Source: an uncultured Acidovorax sp.
GTDB taxonomy: Bacteria > Pseudomonadota > Gammaproteobacteria > Burkholderiales > Burkholderiaceae_C
Length of the DNA stretch: 64,000 bases
Direction: 5' to 3'
Assembly (NCBI GenBank): GCA_913774625.1
Contig: CAJYHL010000016.1
Location: forward strand, 16,821 to 80,820
The notes under the pieces are model-generated. The model searched no databases and was not told the origin of the DNA. It saw nothing but the letters and a program-made list of their open reading frames with translations. Below, one piece after another: positions 1 through 7,831 of the stretch. How positions within the stretch are numbered: the stretch's first letter is position 1; each line of letters opens with the position of its first letter. Position numbers and translations under genes: made by a program.

Positions 1-982
1 ATTCGCCCTGCGGCTGGCCGGCGCCAGCTACGAAGAGGTGGCGAAGGCCGGCGGCGGCATCGTCTCGTCGGTCCGGGCCACGCGCGCCGCGACGGAGGAC
101 GAACTGGTCGCCCAGGCCCTGCCCCGGCTGCAGGCCCTGCTGGACGAGGGCGTCTGCGCCGTCGAGATCAAGTCGGGCTACGGCCTGGCGCTTGCGCACG
201 AGCGCAAGCAGCTGCGCGCGGCGCGCCGCCTGGGCGAAATCGCTGGCGTCACCGTGCGCAGCACCTTCCTGGGCGCGCATGCGCTGCCGCCCGAATACGC
301 CGGGCGCAGCCAGGACTACATCGACCTCGTCTGCCGCGAGATGCTGCCCGCGCTGGCCGAAGAGGGCCTGGTGGATGCGGTGGACGTGTTCTGCGAGCGC
401 ATCGCCTTCAGCCTGGCCGAAACCGAGCAGGTCTTCCGCGCCGCGCAGGCGCTGGGCCTGCCCGTGAAGCTGCATGCGGAGCAGCTCTCCGACATGGGCG
501 GCGCCCGGCTGGCGGCCCGCTACGGCGCGCTGTCGTGCGACCACATCGAACACCTGTCCGCAGACGGCATCGCTGCGATGAAGGCGGCCGGCACCGTGGC
601 CGTGCTGCTGCCCGGCGCCTACTACACGTTGCGCGACACCCATCTGCCGCCGATCCAGGCGCTGCGCGACGCCGGCGTGCCCATGGCCGTATCCACCGAC
701 CACAACCCCGGCACCTCGCCCGCGCTGAGCCTGCGGCTCATGGCCAACATGGCCTGCATGCTGTTCCGGCTGACCGTGCCCGAGGCCCTGGCCGGCATCA
801 CCACCCACGCGGCCCGCGCGCTGGGCCTGCAGGATTCGCACGGCCTCATCGCCGCCGGCCGCGCGGCAGACTTCGTGCTGTGGCCGGTGGCCGATGCGGC
901 CGAGATCGCCTACTGGTTCGGCGACCGGCCGCGCTGCACCGTCGTGCGCCAGGGCCGCATCGCGTCCGGGCCCGCCGCCTGA
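1..982 (+). CDS. hutI: Imidazolonepropionase, 5' end outside window
   Basis: The reading frame is open from base 2, so the gene begins upstream of the window. HutI hydrolyses 4-imidazolone-5-propionate to N-formimino-L-glutamate, the third step of histidine degradation. Visible amidohydrolase-fold signatures are [13 protein letters not shown] near the visible start, KLHAEQLSD and DHIEHLS (metal and substrate ligands), and [10 protein letters not shown] near the C-terminus, all typical of HutI. The GTG at 38 is internal and is not the start. It is followed after 17 bp by hutF and then hutG on the same strand, so this is the distal part of a hut operon. Identity is secure; only the N-terminus is missing. 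Confidence 0.95.
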   Translation, partial: FALRLAGASYEEVAKAGGGIVSSVRATRAATEDELVAQALPRLQALLDEGVCAVEIKSGYGLALAHERKQLRAARRLGEIAGVTVRSTFLGAHALPPEYAGRSQDYIDLVCREMLPALAEEGLVDAVDVFCERIAFSLAETEQVFRAAQALGLPVKLHAEQLSDMGGARLAARYGALSCDHIEHLSADGIAAMKAAGTVAVLLPGAYYTLRDTHLPPIQALRDAGVPMAVSTDHNPGTSPALSLRLMANMACMLFRLTVPEALAGITTHAARALGLQDSHGLIAAGRAADFVLWPVADAAEIAYWFGDRPRCTVVRQGRIASGPAA

Positions 983-999
983 TTCCTATGGGAGACCGC

Positions 1000-2433
1000 A
1001 TGCATCCTCCTTCTCGTCCTCCGTCCACCGAACCGCCGGGGCAGGGCGGCGGCAGCCTGTTCGCCGCCGACGCGCTGCTGCCCGGCGGCTGGGCGCGCGA
1101 CGTGCTGCTGCGCTGGGACGCGGCGGGCACGCTGCAATCGGTGCAGGCCGGAGCCCAGGCCGGCTCCGCGCCCCGGGCTCCCGGGCCGCTGATCCCCGGC
1201 ATGCCCAACCTGCATTCGCATGCCTTCCAGCGGGCCTTCGCCGGGTTGACCGAATACCGCGCCAGCGGGGCGGCGGACAGCTTCTGGAGCTGGCGCAACC
1301 TGATGTACCGCTTCGCCGCGCGCATCACGCCCGAATCGCTGGAAGCCATCGCCACCTGGCTCTACGTGGAGATGCTGGAGGCGGGCTACACCGCGGTCTG
1401 CGAATTCCACTACGTCCATCACGGCCAGGACGGCAAGCCCTATGCCGACGACGCCACGCTGGCCCATGCGCTGCTGCGAGCGGCCCGCGCCGCGGGCATC
1501 GGCATCACGCTGCTGCCGGTGCTCTACCAAACCAGCGGCTTCGGCGCCCAGCCGCCCCGCGCCGATCAGGCCCGCTTCATCCGCAGCACAGACGGAATGC
1601 TCTCTTTATTGGAGCGCCTGGTGCCCGCGCTGCAAGGGCCAGCGGCCCGCCTGGGCCTGGCGCCGCATTCGCTCCGCGCCGTGCCGCCCGACAGCCTGCG
1701 CGCAGCCATCTCGGGCCTGTCGGCGCTGGATGCCATGGCACCCATCCACATCCACATCGCCGAGCAGACGCAGGAAGTGGCCGACTGCCAGGCCTGGAGC
1801 GGCCAGCGTCCGGTCGAATGGCTGCTGTACCACGCGCCGGTCGATGCGCGTTGGTGCCTGGTGCATGCCACCCATATGACGCCCGCCGAATACGCGGCGG
1901 CCGCCGCTACCGGCGCCGTGGCGGGCCTGTGCCCCAGCACCGAGGCCAATCTGGGCGACGGACTGTTCGACGTGCCGCGCTGGCTGCGCCACGGCGGGCG
2001 CTGGGGCGTGGGCTCCGACAGCCATGCCTGCGTGAACGCGGCCGAGGAACTGATGCTGCTGGAATACGGCCAGCGCCTTTCGACCCAGCAGCGCAACGTG
2101 CTGGCCGGCGCCGGACAGCCCGACGTGGCCACCGCCATGACGCTGCAGGCCGTGCAGGGCGGCGCGCAGGCCACGGGCCGCCCCGTCGCGGGCCTGGCCG
2201 TGGGCCAGCAGGCCGACTGGGTGGCGCTGGACGCCGGCCACGTCGCGCTGGACGGCCTGCCGGCCGCCCGGCAGCTGGGCGCCCATGTGTTCGCCAGCCA
2301 CCGCACATCGGCCGTGCAGGGCGTGTGGGTGGGCGGCCGCCAGCGCGTGCAGGCCGGGCGCCATGCCCTGCACGATGCGGCGGCGCGCGCCTTCGTGCAG
2401 GCCCGTGCCGGCATGATCCGGCCGGGCGATTGA
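1000..2433 (+). CDS. hutF: Formimidoylglutamate deiminase
   Basis: HutF converts N-formimino-L-glutamate to N-formyl-L-glutamate and ammonia, the branch of histidine degradation that avoids direct formamide release. The 477-residue protein has amidohydrolase landmarks: MPNLHSHAFQRAF (HxH metal site), HIHIAEQTQEV, VHATHM, and GVGSDSHACVNAAEEL with the metal-binding Asp. The open frame extends far upstream over hutI, but the ATG at 1000 is preceded by GGAGA at a good distance, and the next upstream ATG (988) lacks this. It lies between hutI and hutG, which confirms the five-step hut pathway ending in glutamate plus formate. Confidence 0.95.
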   Translation: MHPPSRPPSTEPPGQGGGSLFAADALLPGGWARDVLLRWDAAGTLQSVQAGAQAGSAPRAPGPLIPGMPNLHSHAFQRAFAGLTEYRASGAADSFWSWRNLMYRFAARITPESLEAIATWLYVEMLEAGYTAVCEFHYVHHGQDGKPYADDATLAHALLRAARAAGIGITLLPVLYQTSGFGAQPPRADQARFIRSTDGMLSLLERLVPALQGPAARLGLAPHSLRAVPPDSLRAAISGLSALDAMAPIHIHIAEQTQEVADCQAWSGQRPVEWLLYHAPVDARWCLVHATHMTPAEYAAAAATGAVAGLCPSTEANLGDGLFDVPRWLRHGGRWGVGSDSHACVNAAEELMLLEYGQRLSTQQRNVLAGAGQPDVATAMTLQAVQGGAQATGRPVAGLAVGQQADWVALDAGHVALDGLPAARQLGAHVFASHRTSAVQGVWVGGRQRVQAGRHALHDAAARAFVQARAGMIRPGD

Positions 2434-2473
2434 GCCTCCCGCCGCCGTCCTTCCCGAATCTCGACTGCCTGCC

Positions 2474-3283
2474 ATGACCTCGCAACCCGCCTTCACCTTC
2501 CTCCAGGGCTCCGTGCCGCTGCTGGTGTCCATGCCGCATGTGGGCACGCATGTGCCGCCGGCCATCGCCGAACGCTTCACCGACGAGGCCCGTCAGGTGC
2601 CCGATACCGACTGGCATCTGGAGCGCCTCTACGGCTTCGCGCGCGCCATGGGCGCCTCGGTGCTGGCAGCCACGCATTCGCGCTACGTCATCGATTTGAA
2701 CCGCCCGCCCGATGGCGCCAGCCTCTACCCCGGCCGGAGCGTGACCGGCCTGTGCCCTGTCGATACCTTCGACGACACACCCATCTACCGGCCCGGCGCC
2801 GAGCCGGACGATGCCGAGGTCGCCGCCCGCCGCGAGGCCCTGTGGCGCCCCTACCACGGGCAGCTGCAGCGCGAGCTGGATCGCATCCGGCAGGCGCACG
2901 GCGCCGCCCTGCTGTGGGATGCGCACTCCATCCGCTCGGTGCTGCCGCGCTTCTTCGAGGGCCGGCTGCCCGACCTGAACCTGGGCACGGCCGACGGCGC
3001 CAGCTGCGCGCCCGAACTGGCCCGGGAACTGCTGGCGATCGGCCAGGCCGGCGGCTGTTCGGCGGTGCTGAACGGCCGTTTCAAGGGCGGCTACATCACG
3101 CGCCAGTACGGCCGCCCCGGCGAAGGCGTGCATGCGGTGCAGCTGGAGATGGCGCAGTCCTGCTACATGCAGGAAGCCTTGCCGTTCGACTATCTGCCGG
3201 AACGGGCCGCAGACGTGCAGCCCTGCCTGCGGCGCCTGCTGGAAGCTGCGCTGGCCTTCGTGCGTGCGCAGGCGGGGCGCTGA
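2474..3283 (+). CDS. hutG: N-formylglutamate deformylase
   Basis: Last enzyme of the HutF route: hydrolyses N-formyl-L-glutamate to glutamate and formate. The 269-residue protein fits the N-formylglutamate amidohydrolase family in length and motifs: SMPHVGTHVP near the N-terminus, SRYVIDLNRPP, LLWDAHSIRSVLPRFFEG, and FKGGYITRQYGRP, with the family's metal-binding His/Asp/Glu positions. It begins 40 bp after hutF on the same strand and is probably the operon's last gene, since the next frame looks unrelated. No strong terminator was seen directly downstream. Confidence 0.95.
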   Translation: MTSQPAFTFLQGSVPLLVSMPHVGTHVPPAIAERFTDEARQVPDTDWHLERLYGFARAMGASVLAATHSRYVIDLNRPPDGASLYPGRSVTGLCPVDTFDDTPIYRPGAEPDDAEVAARREALWRPYHGQLQRELDRIRQAHGAALLWDAHSIRSVLPRFFEGRLPDLNLGTADGASCAPELARELLAIGQAGGCSAVLNGRFKGGYITRQYGRPGEGVHAVQLEMAQSCYMQEALPFDYLPERAADVQPCLRRLLEAALAFVRAQAGR

Positions 3284-3384
3284 CCGGCAGGGGCGTTGGA
3301 GTCATGCCGTTTCAGCGGCCCGGCATCGCAAAAAGTCATCCGTTCGACAGGCTGACGACATGTAACAGGGTTTAACATGCGGCC

Positions 3385-3702
3385 ATGCCTGACGTGCAGC
3401 CCGTTTTCCCCCCTTCTGCGGAACGTACCGAATCCACGCCGGTTCCCCCCGCCGCGCCGCGGCCTGGCTGGGAGGAAACGTTTTCCATGCCCGTTTTCCG
3501 GCCCGGCACACGGGTGCGCCTGGGCAATGCCTGGGAAACGGTGAGCCACATCATCCTGCGCCGCCAGGAACTGCTGGTGCATCTGGTGGGGCGCGAAGGC
3601 GCCTTCGACCCCTCGCGCATCCAGCTGGAGCCCACGGTGTTCTACACCCGGCGGTGCCCCGAGAAGCGGGCGGTGCTGCCCGCCGCCGCGCGACCGGCCT
3701 AG
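3385..3702 (+). CDS. Conserved-looking hypothetical protein, 105 aa
   Basis: I do not recognise a named family. The protein has a proline-rich N-terminal 30 residues, then a compact, charged part (about residues 35-90) with FRPGTRVRLGNAWETVSHIILRR followed by LLVHLVGREGAFDPSRI, which reads like a small beta-rich domain. The codon pattern resembles the surrounding genes and the frame begins at ATG. It converges on psd: both stops share the four bases CTAG at 3699-3702. No signal peptide or membrane segment is visible. Function unknown; the gene itself is probable. Confidence 0.65.
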   Translation: MPDVQPVFPPSAERTESTPVPPAAPRPGWEETFSMPVFRPGTRVRLGNAWETVSHIILRRQELLVHLVGREGAFDPSRIQLEPTVFYTRRCPEKRAVLPAAARPA

Positions 3703-3707
3703 GCCGG
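3694..3707. other. 14-bp palindrome holding two convergent stop codons
   Basis: CCGGCCTAGGCCGG is a perfect palindrome. Its central CTAG supplies TAG to the upstream plus-strand gene (3700-3702) and TAG to psd on the minus strand (3699-3701). It may act as a weak bidirectional hairpin, but there is no T-tract on either side. Confidence 0.6.
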
Positions 3708-4547
3708 CCGCTGGGCCATCGCCTCGCCCAGCCGCGTGGGGCGCAGCGCTTCCCAGCCGGGCTCGAACTGCACGGCGCCGCGCTGGAACAGCAGCACGAC
3801 GGTCGAACCCAGCATGAAGCGGCCCATTTCCTCGCCCTGGTCCAGGGTGATGGGCTGGGTGGAATAGTCCCAGCTGCGCAGCTTGCCCGTGCGCGGCGGG
3901 TTGACCTGTCCGTGCCAGACCGTCGCCATGCTGCCGACGATGGTGGCGCCCACCAGCACCAGCGCCATCGGCCCCAGCGGCGTCTGGAAATGGCACACCA
4001 CGCGCTCGTTGCGGGCGAATAGGCCGGGCACGCCGCGTGCCGTCAGCGGGTTGACCGAGAACAGCGAGCCCGGCACATGCACCATGCGCAGCAGCCGGCC
4101 GGGGCAGGGCATGTGGATGCGGTGGTAGTCGCGCGGGCTCAGGTAGATGGTGGCGAAGCTGCCGTCCCGGTAAGGCTCGGCCAGCGCCGCGTCGCCGCCC
4201 AGCAGGGCGGTGGTGGAATAGCGGTGGCCCTTGGCCTGGAAGATCTGGTCGTGCTCGATGGCGCCCAGCTGGCTCACCGCGCCGTCCACCGGGCAGATCA
4301 CGGCGGCGGGCGCCAGCGGGCGCGCGCCGGGCCGCAGAGCCCGGGTGAAGAAGTCGTTGAAGGTGGCGTAGCTGGCGATGTCGGGATCGGCCGCCTCGCT
4401 CATGTCCACGCCGTAGCGCGCCACGAAGCGGCGGATGGCCGACGTGGTCAGACTGCCTGCGCGGGCCGATGCGAACCGGCCGGCGACCATGGTGAGCAGT
4501 TGCTTGGGCAGCAGATATTGGGGAAGGACGGCGAGGCGGTCGGACAC
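3699..4547 (-). CDS. psd: Phosphatidylserine decarboxylase proenzyme
   Basis: Converts phosphatidylserine to phosphatidylethanolamine at the inner membrane. The 282-residue proenzyme carries the self-cleavage motif LGST with the pyruvoyl-forming Ser at about residue 248. Other family marks are NDFFTRALRPGARPL, CPVDGAVSQLG, YLSPRDYHRIHMP and LFARNERVV. I chose the GTG at 4547 because homologues begin (M)SDRLAVLPQYLLPKQ and because AAGGA lies upstream; the frame is open further to 4634. It is divergent from infA and converges on the 105-aa gene. Confidence 0.93.
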   Translation of the reverse strand: MSDRLAVLPQYLLPKQLLTMVAGRFASARAGSLTTSAIRRFVARYGVDMSEAADPDIASYATFNDFFTRALRPGARPLAPAAVICPVDGAVSQLGAIEHDQIFQAKGHRYSTTALLGGDAALAEPYRDGSFATIYLSPRDYHRIHMPCPGRLLRMVHVPGSLFSVNPLTARGVPGLFARNERVVCHFQTPLGPMALVLVGATIVGSMATVWHGQVNPPRTGKLRSWDYSTQPITLDQGEEMGRFMLGSTVVLLFQRGAVQFEPGWEALRPTRLGEAMAQRPA

Positions 4548-4886
4548 GTGGGGGAGATCCTTGTTGGAAGGCGGGGCCGGCGATTCTAGGCCGGCGCGCC
4601 GCGCACGGCCGGTGCCGCCGATTGGCGCAAACAAGCATAGCGCGGTACAATCGACAGGCTAATGCACAGCGACCTGCCTGTCCATTGACGCCGTCTCCCC
4701 GGCCTCCACGCCTGCTGCGCCCCGGGTGCAGCGACTCCCCAGCATGCCAAGCCCGCGCTGTCGAGCCTCTGAGAGAAGGCCCGAACGCCGTGGTGTTCCC
4801 ATGGCCTTGGCACTGCAGTTGCGCCCGCCCACCGTGCAGGTGCGTGCGCCCCAGAATATTTGTTGTTTGGAATCGACTTAAGAAAC
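4548..4886. other. Divergent spacer between psd and infA
   Basis: 339 bp without a convincing gene. It holds the likely infA promoter (4622-4651) and presumably the psd promoter on the other strand. A long infA leader of about 230 nt is implied. I see no recognised riboswitch in it. Confidence 0.5.
4622..4651 (+). promoter_or_regulatory. Candidate sigma-70 promoter for infA
   Basis: TTGGCG (4622-4627) and TACAAT (4646-4651) are separated by 18 bp, close to the sigma-70 consensus, and read toward infA. Transcription would start near 4658. Confidence 0.5.
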
Positions 4887-5138
4887 ATGGCAAAAGAAGA
4901 ACTGATCGAAATGCAGGGCTCCGTGACGGAAGTTTTGCCTGACTCGCGTTTTCGCGTCACGCTGGACAACGGCCACCAGCTCATCGCCTACACCGGCGGC
5001 AAGATGCGCAAGCACCACATCCGCATCCTGGCCGGCGACAAGGTCTCGCTCGAAATGTCGCCCTACGACCTGACCAAGGGCCGCATCACCTTCCGCCACC
5101 TGGCCGGCCGCGGCCCGGGCCCGAGCAGCAGCCGCTGA
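4887..5138 (+). CDS. infA: Translation initiation factor IF-1
   Basis: IF-1 binds the 30S A site with IF-2 and IF-3 during initiation. The protein is 83 residues, slightly longer than the usual 72, with a basic/Ser-Gly C-terminal tail. The S1/OB-fold sequence is clear: [20 protein letters not shown], then a core with [37 protein letters not shown]. Betaproteobacteria often carry a second infA outside the ribosomal-protein operon. The monocistronic setting next to psd and tRNA-Pro suggests this is that second copy, but the other copy is not in the window. Confidence 0.93.
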   Translation: MAKEELIEMQGSVTEVLPDSRFRVTLDNGHQLIAYTGGKMRKHHIRILAGDKVSLEMSPYDLTKGRITFRHLAGRGPGPSSSR

Positions 5139-5194
5139 TTGAATTAAGACGAAGAATCGGTGCCAATTTGCCCGGGCGGGCAGGGCGGACCGGT

Positions 5195-5200
5195 TAGAAT
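5195..5200 (+). promoter_or_regulatory. Candidate -10 box of tRNA-Pro
   Basis: TAGAAT lies 9 bp before the mature tRNA 5' end. No good -35 hexamer is seen at 16-18 bp upstream, so the call rests on position and the -10 match only. Confidence 0.4.
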
Positions 5201-5209
5201 GCCAGTTGT

Positions 5210-5286
5210 CGGAGCGTAGCGCAGCCTGGTAGCGCATCTGCTTTGGGAGCAGAGGGTCGCGAGTTCGAATCCCGCCGCTCCGACCA
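5210..5286 (+). tRNA. tRNA-Pro, anticodon TGG
   Basis: Full cloverleaf of 77 nt: acceptor CGGAGCG (5210-5216) pairs with CGCTCCG (5276-5282), then discriminator A and encoded CCA. The anticodon arm TCTGC-TTTGGGA-GCAGA places TGG at positions 34-36, and GTTCGAATC is the T loop. TGG reads the CCN proline box by wobble. Confidence 0.97.
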
Positions 5287-5294
5287 TTGATATC

Positions 5295-5328
5295 AAGGGG
5301 TTAGGTCCTAAAGGCCTAGCCCCTTTTG
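5295..5328 (+). terminator. Intrinsic terminator after tRNA-Pro
   Basis: AAGGGGTTAGG (5295-5305) pairs with CCTAGCCCCTT (5315-5325), 11 bp with one G-T pair, loop of 9 nt, followed by TTTTG. It ends the tRNA transcript and separates it from the small genes at 5350. Confidence 0.75.
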
Positions 5329-5349
5329 TCTGACTAGACCCTATCCGCC

Positions 5350-5544
5350 ATGGCATCTAGATACGGCAAGGAGCAAAAAGAGGGCCTAGCCCGCTTCATC
5401 GACACCATCGCTGCATCGTCCTTCATCGGTGGCGTTGTCGGGCTGACGGGGCACAGTCCATTGACCTCCTGGGAAGTGATCACCCTTTTCGCCACCTGTC
5501 CTATACTGCTGGTGCTGTCCTGGATATTGAGGAAACCATCATGA
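5350..5544 (+). CDS. Small two-helix membrane protein, 64 aa
   Basis: Unrecognised family. The N-terminal 20 residues are charged (SRYGKEQKEGLARFID), followed by two hydrophobic stretches, about residues 18-33 (TIAASSFIGGVVGLTG) and 41-58 (WEVITLFATCPILLVLSWIL), and a basic end RKPS. This looks like a hairpin membrane protein. Its stop overlaps the start of a second, smaller membrane-peptide gene in an ATGA arrangement, which argues for translational coupling and that both are real. No good Shine-Dalgarno sequence precedes the ATG. Position just after a tRNA terminator could reflect transfer, but no integrase or attachment repeat is visible. Confidence 0.6.
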   Translation: MASRYGKEQKEGLARFIDTIAASSFIGGVVGLTGHSPLTSWEVITLFATCPILLVLSWILRKPS

Positions 5545-5612
5545 TCATCACCGCACTCATCGTTTTCGTGATTGCTGCTGCTGGCGTGACCTGGTATGTC
5601 ACCAGCCACTGA
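5541..5612 (+). CDS. 23-residue single-helix membrane peptide
   Basis: ATG at 5541 overlaps the previous stop by four bases (ATGA). The whole product is one hydrophobic helix, MIITALIVFVIAAAGVTWYV, ending TSH. A strong terminator follows at 5634-5651. The size and composition resemble small membrane regulators or type I toxin peptides, but nothing here proves either role. Confidence 0.45.
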   Translation: MIITALIVFVIAAAGVTWYVTSH

Positions 5613-5633
5613 GCTGGCGCAGCGCATGGTGCA

Positions 5634-5651
5634 GGGGCGCTTCGGCGCCCT
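5634..5651 (+). terminator. UUCG hairpin terminator of the small-gene pair
   Basis: GGGCGC (5635-5640), TTCG loop, GCGCCC (5645-5650), with a flanking G-T pair, followed by TTCGTCGTTTCT. The tetraloop stem is very stable, although the U-tract is interrupted. Confidence 0.65.
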
Positions 5652-5689
5652 TCGTCGTTTCTGGCCCTCTTGAAACGTTTTTGGCGAAC

Positions 5690-6487
5690 ATGTCCGATCA
5701 TTGCCGGGAGCCTGCGGGTCAGGCCCCTCGCCCCCTGCCGCTGGAGCCCGGCCGCATCGACGCCGTGGATGCGCTGCGCGGCGTCGCCATGCTCTGGATG
5801 ACGGCCTTCCACTTCTGCTTCGACCTGAGCCATTTCGGCTACTGGCCGCAGAATTTCCTCTCCGACCCCTTCTGGACGCTGCAGCGCGTCATGATCGTCA
5901 GCCTGTTCCTGACCTGCGCCGGCCTGGGGCAGGCGCTGGCCTCGGCGCAGGGGCTGGGCTGGTGGCGCTTCGGCCGCCGCTGGCTGCAGGTGGCGGCAGC
6001 GGCGCTGCTGGTCACTGCGGGGTCGATGCTGATGTTCCCGCGCAGCTTCATCTATTTCGGCGTGCTGCACGGCATGGCGGTGATGCTGCTGATCGCCCGT
6101 TTCAGCGCGCCGGCTGGCCGCTGGCTCTGGCCGCTGGGCCTGGCGGCCCTGCTGCTGCCCCCGGCTGCCGCCTGGGTGCTGGGCGGGCCGCTGCAGGGCT
6201 GGGCCGATCTCTTCGACAGCCGCGCGCTCAACTGGCTGGGGCTCATCACGCGCAAGCCCTTCACCGAAGACTATGTGCCGGTGCTGCCCTGGCTGGGCGT
6301 GATGTGGTGGGGCATGGCGGCGGGCCGGTGGCTGCTGGGCCGCCGCCCGGCCTGGCTGGCGCGGCCTCTGCCTGCCGGGCTGGGCTGGCTGGCCGTGCTC
6401 GGGCGGCACAGCCTGAGCTGGTATCTGCTGCACCAGCCGGTGATGATCGGCGCGCTGATGGCCTTCGGCGCACTCAGCGGCCGCTGA
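5690..6487 (+). CDS. DUF1624 / heparan-alpha-glucosaminide N-acetyltransferase-like membrane protein
   Basis: A polytopic membrane protein of 265 residues. The N-terminal signature RIDAVDALRGVAMLWMTAFHFCFDLSHFG is the hallmark of the DUF1624/YeiB-like acyltransferase-related family; RFSAP and YFGVLHGMAVMLLIARF follow, with about seven hydrophobic segments. Such proteins are thought to move acyl groups across the membrane, but the substrate of bacterial members is mostly unknown. I prefer the ATG at 5690 over the TTG at 5681. It converges on the 2-hydroxyacid dehydrogenase, with 6 bp between the stops. Confidence 0.8.
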   Translation: MSDHCREPAGQAPRPLPLEPGRIDAVDALRGVAMLWMTAFHFCFDLSHFGYWPQNFLSDPFWTLQRVMIVSLFLTCAGLGQALASAQGLGWWRFGRRWLQVAAAALLVTAGSMLMFPRSFIYFGVLHGMAVMLLIARFSAPAGRWLWPLGLAALLLPPAAAWVLGGPLQGWADLFDSRALNWLGLITRKPFTEDYVPVLPWLGVMWWGMAAGRWLLGRRPAWLARPLPAGLGWLAVLGRHSLSWYLLHQPVMIGALMAFGALSGR

Positions 6488-6493
6488 TGATGC

Positions 6494-7501
6494 TCAGCGC
6501 CTGACTTGCAGCGCGCCGGGGTTGACGATGTTGGTCGGCGTGCCGCGGATGTAGTTCACTACGTTGTCGAAGGCCGCACCGAAGTAGAGCTCGTAGCTGT
6601 CCTGCTCGACATAGCCGATGTGCGGCGTGCAGATGCAGTTCTCCAGCCGCAGCAGGGCGTGGCCCTGCAGGATGGGCTCGCTCTCGAACACGTCCACCGC
6701 CGCCATGCCGGGGCGGCCCCGGTTGAGCGCGGCGATGAGCGCGTCCGGCTGGATGAGTTCGGCACGCGAGGTGTTCACGATGAGCGAGGTCGGCTTCATG
6801 GCCGACAGGTCTTCCAGCGTGACGATGTTGCGCGTCTCGTCGTTCAGGCGCAGGTGCAGCGAGACCACGTCGCACTGCGCGAAGAATTCCTCGCGCGTGG
6901 TGGCCACCTGCAGCCCGTCGCTCAATGCCTGTGCGCGCGAAGCCTCGCGGCCCCACACGCGCACGTTCATGCCGAAGGCGCGGCCGTAGCCCGCCACGAT
7001 CTGGCCGATGCGGCCGTAGCCCCAGATGCCCAGGGTCTTGCCGCGCAGCACCGTGCCGATGCCGAAGTTGGGCGGCATGGACGCCGCCCGCAGGCCCGAC
7101 TGCTGCCAGGCGCCGTGCTTCAGGTTGGAGATGTACTGCGGCAACCGGCGCATGGCGGCCATGATGAGCGCCCAGGTGAGTTCGGCCGGAGCGACCGGCG
7201 AGCCCACGCCTTCGGCCACGGCGATGCCGCGTTCGGTGCAGGCCTGCACGTCGATGTGGCTGCCGACCTTGCCAGTCTGCGCGATGAGCTTCAGGCGCGG
7301 CAGCTTCTCGACCAGCTGGCGCGTGATCTGCGTGCGCTCGCGCACCAGCACGATGATGTCGGCGTCCTTCAGGCGCACAGAGAGCTGGCCCAGTCCCTTG
7401 ACGGTGTTGGTATAGACCTTGGCGGAATAGGGGTCCAGGCGGGAGGCGCAGTGCAGCTTGCGCACCGCGTCCTGGTAGTCGTCGAGTATGACTATGTTCA
7501 T
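6494..7501 (-). CDS. D-2-hydroxyacid dehydrogenase family protein
   Basis: NAD-dependent dehydrogenase of the phosphoglycerate/formate dehydrogenase superfamily, 335 residues. The Rossmann motif GIWGYGRIGQIVAGYGRAFG is clear; the catalytic Arg lies in NTSRAELI, the Glu in the FESEPI region and the His in CTPHIGYVE. The frame extends upstream, but MNIVILDDYQDAVRKL is the typical family start and sits at the ATG at 7501. It is monocistronic, facing away from the acyl-CoA synthetase. The substrate cannot be told from sequence. Confidence 0.85.
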   Translation of the reverse strand: MNIVILDDYQDAVRKLHCASRLDPYSAKVYTNTVKGLGQLSVRLKDADIIVLVRERTQITRQLVEKLPRLKLIAQTGKVGSHIDVQACTERGIAVAEGVGSPVAPAELTWALIMAAMRRLPQYISNLKHGAWQQSGLRAASMPPNFGIGTVLRGKTLGIWGYGRIGQIVAGYGRAFGMNVRVWGREASRAQALSDGLQVATTREEFFAQCDVVSLHLRLNDETRNIVTLEDLSAMKPTSLIVNTSRAELIQPDALIAALNRGRPGMAAVDVFESEPILQGHALLRLENCICTPHIGYVEQDSYELYFGAAFDNVVNYIRGTPTNIVNPGALQVRR

Positions 7502-7831
7502 GTTGTCCGTTGCGTCCGCACCAAGTGCGGTCCGTCTGGCCGGCTCGCCGGAGCGCTGCCGGCTGCAGCTGTCGAAAAATGGGGGAATCGGCGTACCCGT
7601 AGGTAGATGCGCCGCATTGGGCAGGCATTGTCCTTCATCGGCGTTCAACGCCCCTGGCGCAGGCCGCTTGCCGCGGCCTGCGGGGACACACCGTTACAAA
7701 ACAATCGTGTCCTGATGGTGTCTGGCCGCGCGCCGAAGTTCCTGGTCACCTGGGCGACGCCGCATTGGTGCCAGTCCCAATACGCCCGGGCGCCGGCCTG
7801 CATAGGCTCGGCATTCAAGAAAGGGCTATCC
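7502..7831. other. Divergent spacer
   Basis: 330 bp between the 2-hydroxyacid dehydrogenase and the acyl-CoA synthetase, which point away from each other. It must hold both promoters. I see no convincing operator or RNA element; open frames crossing it have no start context. Confidence 0.4.

Noticed and set aside
5287..5349. Integration site at tRNA-Pro
   Set aside because: No integrase and no repeat of the tRNA 3' end was seen downstream; the sequence there is simply the tRNA terminator.
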